Assembly: GCF_001485215.1 (NCBI RefSeq)
Contig: NZ_BBWW01000001.1
Span: 4,464,001-4,528,000 of the forward strand
Direction: 5' to 3'
DNA length: 64,000 nt
Origin: Leptolyngbya sp. NIES-2104
GTDB lineage: Bacteria; Cyanobacteriota; Cyanobacteriia; Leptolyngbyales; Leptolyngbyaceae
Shown: piece after piece, positions 60,510 through 64,000 of the stretch
Numbering within the stretch: the stretch's first letter is position 1
How the letters are laid out: each line of letters starts with the position of its first letter
The notes under the pieces: model-generated
Databases searched by the model: none
Seen by the model: only the letters and a program-made list of their open reading frames with translations
Told to the model about the DNA's origin: nothing
Program-made: the position numbers and the translations under genes

Positions 60510-62188
60510 AACGCTTTTTCTTTCTGAGTTTGATCGCGATCGTCACCGTCGTTCCAGTTGCCCGATCGTTTCCGCTCGATCAAACCTCTCAAGGCATGGT
60601 GACATCCGCCCATCCCTTAGCGTCCGAGGCAGGTTTATCGATGCTCAAACAAGGCGGAAATGCGATCGATGCTGCTGTCGCGACCACGTTAGCAATTTCA
60701 GTCGTAGAACCTTTCTCAGCGGGAATCGGGGGCGGTGGATTTCTCTTGTTCCATCAAGCTCAGAAGCAAGAAATGAAAGCGCTTGATTTTCGGGAACGTG
60801 CGCCGATTAAAGCGACCCAAAATATGTACTTAGATGCTCAGGGAAAGCCGCGTCCGAATGCCAGTACAGATGGATATTTAGCGGTTGCGACACCGGGAAC
60901 GATCGCAGGACTTTATCAAGCGCATCGGCAATATGGAAAACTGCCCTGGAAAACCGTTGTCGCTCCCGCGATCGCAATCGCGGAATCTGGCTTTCCTGTG
61001 AGTCATCGATTCACCGAAGCTGTGGAATTTCGCAAACTTCAGAACCCGGAAGCCCGCCGGATTTTTACTCGCAATGGGCAACTCTACCGACCGGGTGAAA
61101 TTCTCAAACAGCCCGATTTAGCCGCGACTTTGAAAGCGATCTCGACTGATCCAAACAGCTTTTATCAAGGCAAGATTGCGAGTGCGATCGCTCAAGATAT
61201 GCGCTCGAACAACGGTCTAATCACTCTTGAAGATCTCAAACAATATCGTCCAATCTGGCGCACTCCGGTCTGTGGAAATTTCCGCCAGTCGCGGGTTTGT
61301 TCGATGCCGCCACCTTCTTCAGGTGGAGTTCATCTCCTGCAAATTCTCAATCTCATCAGCGACACCGATCTTAAATCACTCGGTTGGCGCAATCCTGATG
61401 CCCTGCATTTATTCGTGGAATCGATGCGAATTGCTTACGCCGATCGCGCCACTTACTTAGGCGATCCCGATTTTGTCAAAGTTCCAGTGAATGCCCTAAT
61501 CAGTCCCGAATATGCCAAACTGCGACGACGAGAAATCGATCCGAAAAAAGCGGCAACCCAAGTTAAACCGGGCGATCCAGCCATTATTCAGAAACTTTCA
61601 CGTGAATCAACCGAAACGAGTCATCTAACCGTTGTGGATCGCGATCGCAATGCCGTTAGTCTCACATTTACAATCAATCTCGGATTTGGTGCAGGCATTG
61701 TCGCCAAAGGGACCGGAATCGTTCTAAACAACGAAATGGATGATTTTGCGATCGCGCCAAACACTCCCAATGCGTTCGGATTAGTTGGAGGACAAGCGAA
61801 CGCGATCGCACCCCGAAAAACGCCGCTTTCCAGCATGACTCCGACGATCGTCACCGAAAATGGCAAACTCCGAATGGCAGTCGGCGCACCGGGCGGCAGC
61901 ACAATCATCACCACTGTTTTGCAAACGATTCTGAATGTCTTGGTATATGACATGGATGTGAGAAACGCGATCGCGGCTCCTCGAATTCACCACCAATGGC
62001 AACCAAATCAATTGAACGTTGAGGAGCGCGGGCTTGACCCATTAACGATCGCAGAATTAGAACGGCGAGGACACAAGATTCGACAGCGCGGAAAATGGGG
62101 AAATGCAAATGCGATCGTCGTTCTGCCAGATGGTTCGCTTGCAGGAGCGGCTGATCCACGCGGTGAAGGGGTTGCGGCTGGATACTAG
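60506..62188 (+). CDS. ggt: Gamma-glutamyltransferase
   Basis: 560 aa. Signal peptide (KRFFFLSLIAIVTVVPVA), so periplasmic. MVTSAHPLASEAGLSMLKQGGNAIDAAVA at the start, the autocleavage site and nucleophile Thr in ETSHLTVVD (about 372-380), and PLSSMTPTIV near the end are conserved. The precursor self-cleaves into large and small subunits and hydrolyses or transfers the gamma-glutamyl group of glutathione. Confidence 0.95.
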   Translation: MKRFFFLSLIAIVTVVPVARSFPLDQTSQGMVTSAHPLASEAGLSMLKQGGNAIDAAVATTLAISVVEPFSAGIGGGGFLLFHQAQKQEMKALDFRERAPIKATQNMYLDAQGKPRPNASTDGYLAVATPGTIAGLYQAHRQYGKLPWKTVVAPAIAIAESGFPVSHRFTEAVEFRKLQNPEARRIFTRNGQLYRPGEILKQPDLAATLKAISTDPNSFYQGKIASAIAQDMRSNNGLITLEDLKQYRPIWRTPVCGNFRQSRVCSMPPPSSGGVHLLQILNLISDTDLKSLGWRNPDALHLFVESMRIAYADRATYLGDPDFVKVPVNALISPEYAKLRRREIDPKKAATQVKPGDPAIIQKLSRESTETSHLTVVDRDRNAVSLTFTINLGFGAGIVAKGTGIVLNNEMDDFAIAPNTPNAFGLVGGQANAIAPRKTPLSSMTPTIVTENGKLRMAVGAPGGSTIITTVLQTILNVLVYDMDVRNAIAAPRIHHQWQPNQLNVEERGLDPLTIAELERRGHKIRQRGKWGNANAIVVLPDGSLAGAADPRGEGVAAGY

Positions 62189-62217
62189 ATCAATTCAACG
62201 TTGATGATGCTGTGTTG

Positions 62218-62766
62218 TTATCGTCGAATTAGTTTTGCAACATCTATTTGAATATCTGGGAAACATACAGGGCTAATGTTGCCGCTGGTTAGCGTTGACT
62301 TCTGCTGATACTTTCCCTGGACTGGTTCACGAAAGACTATCAGTTCTCTAGTTCTAAGATTAATCACCCAATATTCAACGATGCCTGCTTCCGCATAAAC
62401 CTTACTTTTGATCTTCAAATCCTTCTCTAGACTTGAATCCGAGTATTCAATCAGCCAAAAAATGTTTTCGGGGTAGGGATGATGATCGAAGTAAATGTCC
62501 TCTTGTGGGTCAACAATGGCTAAATCGGGTTCAGGCTCCGAGCGGTTGGACAATGTGATCGGATGTCCCACGCGCACGATCGCCCGTTCATCAAGAAGGC
62601 GCTGCAAATAGCGAGATGAGCGATCGCTAAGTGACGAGTGAGGAACGCCTTCAGGGGACATATCGATCAATTCTCCATCCAATAATTCAACGGGCACTTC
62701 ATCAAACACACCCGCCTCTACCGCTTGGTGATAACGGTCGATTGTCCATTTGTGAATGATGTTCAT
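62218..62766 (-). CDS. Uma2-family (DUF820) putative endonuclease
   Basis: 182 aa. PD-(D/E)xK-type fold: VPVELLDGELIDMSPEG, EPEPDLAIV, IFWLIEYSDSSLEKDLKIKSKVYAEAGIVEYWVIN with the conserved Glu and Lys. Very numerous in cyanobacterial genomes; biological role unproven. Single gene. Confidence 0.9.
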   Translation of the reverse strand: MNIIHKWTIDRYHQAVEAGVFDEVPVELLDGELIDMSPEGVPHSSLSDRSSRYLQRLLDERAIVRVGHPITLSNRSEPEPDLAIVDPQEDIYFDHHPYPENIFWLIEYSDSSLEKDLKIKSKVYAEAGIVEYWVINLRTRELIVFREPVQGKYQQKSTLTSGNISPVCFPDIQIDVAKLIRR

Positions 62767-62823
62767 CTGCGATCGTGCCTCCCGTGTAGATTCTTCTGGG
62801 CGCTACTTCTGAAGCGTAACATC

Positions 62824-62852
62824 AAAAAAAGGAGCATTTAATCAAATGCTCC
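62824..62852 (-). terminator. Terminator of ycf66
   Basis: GGAGCATTT/AAATGCTCC stem (62831-62839, 62844-62852); read leftward it is followed by seven T residues. Confidence 0.9.
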
Positions 62853-62876
62853 CCTTTCAAACTTGATTCAGTTCAG

Positions 62877-63575
62877 TTATTCGCCCCAACCATCGTTTCG
62901 ATTCGTGTCGATCGGGCGATAGTCCACATACCCCCCATCATCGGGCTGGTTGATATCTTCGATCGCATTATTCCGGCGCGGACGAGCATTATTTCTAGCG
63001 GAACTGCGACGAGTCGGACGAGCCTCTTCACGCGGCTCCTCGAACGACTCATCCCGACGCGATCGAGGATTCTTCGAGGCAGGTCTTAAACGGGGTTCTT
63101 CTGCGCGGCTTGAGCGCTCCCGAATTGGCGGACGATCGTCGTACTCATCTTCACGTGCAGGTCTGCGACGGTTGCCTTCTCGTAATGGAGTCCGAGATTC
63201 GCGATTCGGAAAGCTCACGGTGTAAGGCTCATCTTCAAACGCTGCCGTATATTGAGAGCTAACAGGTCGATCGTCATCTACGATCGGGGTCGTACGTTTC
63301 GCCTGCTCGGTCGAGATCTGGCGCAGTCTCAAATTCTCAAACACAAAATAGATCGCGGCTCCACTCAGCAGCACTTGACCAAACTGCATAATCGGATCAA
63401 ACCGCCAGCCATAGAAGATCAAAATCAATCCACAGAGCAGCCCGACTGCCGAAAAGAAAATATCGGAATCACGGGCAATTTGGGGACGAAAGGATCGCAC
63501 AGCGTAAAGGGAAGCCCCGCCCACCGCTAGGACAATCCCAGAGATACTTGCCAAATTGAACTGAAAATTAACCAT
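62877..63575 (-). CDS. ycf66: Ycf66 family protein
   Basis: 232 aa. Three hydrophobic helices in the first about 80 residues (SGIVLAVGGASLYAVRSFRPQIARD, FYGWRFDPIMQFGQVLLSGAAIYFVFENL) are the Ycf66 core; the C-terminal 150 residues are a disordered Arg/Glu/Pro-rich tail. Found in cyanobacteria and some plastids; function unknown. Lies 171 bases downstream of psbX, a conserved neighbour. Confidence 0.85.
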   Translation of the reverse strand: MVNFQFNLASISGIVLAVGGASLYAVRSFRPQIARDSDIFFSAVGLLCGLILIFYGWRFDPIMQFGQVLLSGAAIYFVFENLRLRQISTEQAKRTTPIVDDDRPVSSQYTAAFEDEPYTVSFPNRESRTPLREGNRRRPAREDEYDDRPPIRERSSRAEEPRLRPASKNPRSRRDESFEEPREEARPTRRSSARNNARPRRNNAIEDINQPDDGGYVDYRPIDTNRNDGWGE

Positions 63576-63746
63576 GTCCGGTCTCCAAGGATAAGTCCAT
63601 GTTAGCGGCTTCTATCCAATTTCTCCACGAGAATCACACTTTTGGATAAGCGAAAACCTCAGTCTGAGCGACAAGCGTCAGGCTCTGAGGTTTCACTCCA
63701 ATATAACTGGTCGAATCAAGTTGACCAGAGTTTCTATCCAAAATTT

Positions 63747-63866
63747 CTAGGAACGTTGAATCTTATCTTTCTGACTGACGAAAATGAGAAACGCAGTCGC
63801 AGGAATCACAACGATCGCAACACCTGCTGCCAAACTAAGTAGAAAATTCATCAAAGAAGGGGTCAT
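63747..63866 (-). CDS. psbX: Photosystem II reaction center protein X
   Basis: 39 aa: [20 protein letters not shown] and, at the end, [14 protein letters not shown]. One membrane helix; N- and C-terminal phrases MTPSL and SQKDKIQRS are diagnostic of PsbX, a small PSII subunit near the QB site. GGAG and AAGGA lie upstream of the ATG. Upstream of ycf66 on the same strand, as in many cyanobacteria. Confidence 0.93.
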   Translation of the reverse strand: MTPSLMNFLLSLAAGVAIVVIPATAFLIFVSQKDKIQRS

Positions 63867-64000
63867 ACTGCTCCGTCCTTATCAACAACACGCAAGTCAT
63901 CATAATTTTAATGGTTTGTCATGTTTTTGTATAGCGCAGAGATCCAGCAAGAGACAGCATTTTCTAGGGTGCGCTTCTCGGTAGAATGAAATTAGAGTTA

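Noticed and set aside
1-64000. tRNA genes, rRNA, CRISPR arrays, intact insertion sequences or prophage
   Set aside because: Looked for and not seen: no tRNA-like T-arm with matching acceptor stem, no regularly spaced repeats, no transposase or integrase frame.

Overview
The window is cyanobacterial chromosome. It encodes PsbX, NdhH, a Ycf66/Ycf46/Ycf35 set, carotenoid isomerase CrtH, a CAAD thylakoid-type protein, a Rubisco activase with a RbcS-like tail, and several families known mainly from cyanobacteria (DUF3318, DUF760, DUF4346). The HIP1 octamer GCGATCGC is very frequent in genes and gaps. A filamentous Leptolyngbya-like organism fits, but that is inference; no rRNA or tRNA gene is present to anchor it.

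Layout. 0-2.4 kb: end of a sugar ABC transporter operon (two permeases, one ATPase). 2.4-16.8 kb: mixed housekeeping and signalling genes (methyltransferase, HflX, B12 radical SAM enzyme, orphan histidine kinase, pentapeptide protein, MutY, PG-binding M15-like peptidase). 16.8-25 kb: crtH, a RelE-type toxin-antitoxin (TA) pair, exported proteins, CAAD, SIMPL and MFS genes. 25-28.3 kb: ycf46-ycf35 with a ribbon-helix-helix gene. 28.4-35.8 kb: an accessory stretch of small TA modules and remnants surrounding hisF and rca. 35.8-40.4 kb: hydrolase, 2H phosphoesterase, YciI, SRP RNA (ffs), CorA, MlaE-like permease. 40.6-42.8 kb: a second TA cluster. 42.9-48.9 kb: pentapeptide membrane protein, CobA-like protein, dcd, KtrA/KtrB potassium uptake, and a microbial rhodopsin. 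48.9-55 kb: urtABCDE urea transporter with an NtcA-type promoter, and ureG. 55-64 kb: AraC regulator, ndhH, small genes, XRE regulator with paired operators, aroC, ggt, Uma2, ycf66, psbX.

How the parts work together. The urt operon and ureG form a nitrogen-scavenging block (urea import plus urease Ni loading). KtrA/KtrB and the rhodopsin lie back to back; the rhodopsin carries Thr-Ser-Leu where proton pumps have Asp-Thr-Asp, so a chloride-type pump is the best guess and a joint role in ion balance is possible. rca supplies Rubisco repair. Its last 50 bases recur twice downstream, at the ends of accessory blocks, and the 3' copies still encode the Rca C-terminal tail. This suggests repeated insertion at the rca 3' end.

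Most noteworthy: the rhodopsin motif and its structured leader; the triplicated rca 3' end; about eight TA or TA-like modules including a chimeric PIN remnant, an orphan antitoxin and a retropepsin-like pair; two mutually exclusive hairpins between urtA and urtB; two phased palindromes in front of the XRE gene; and unlisted short genes of 57, 43 and 39 codons (the last is psbX).
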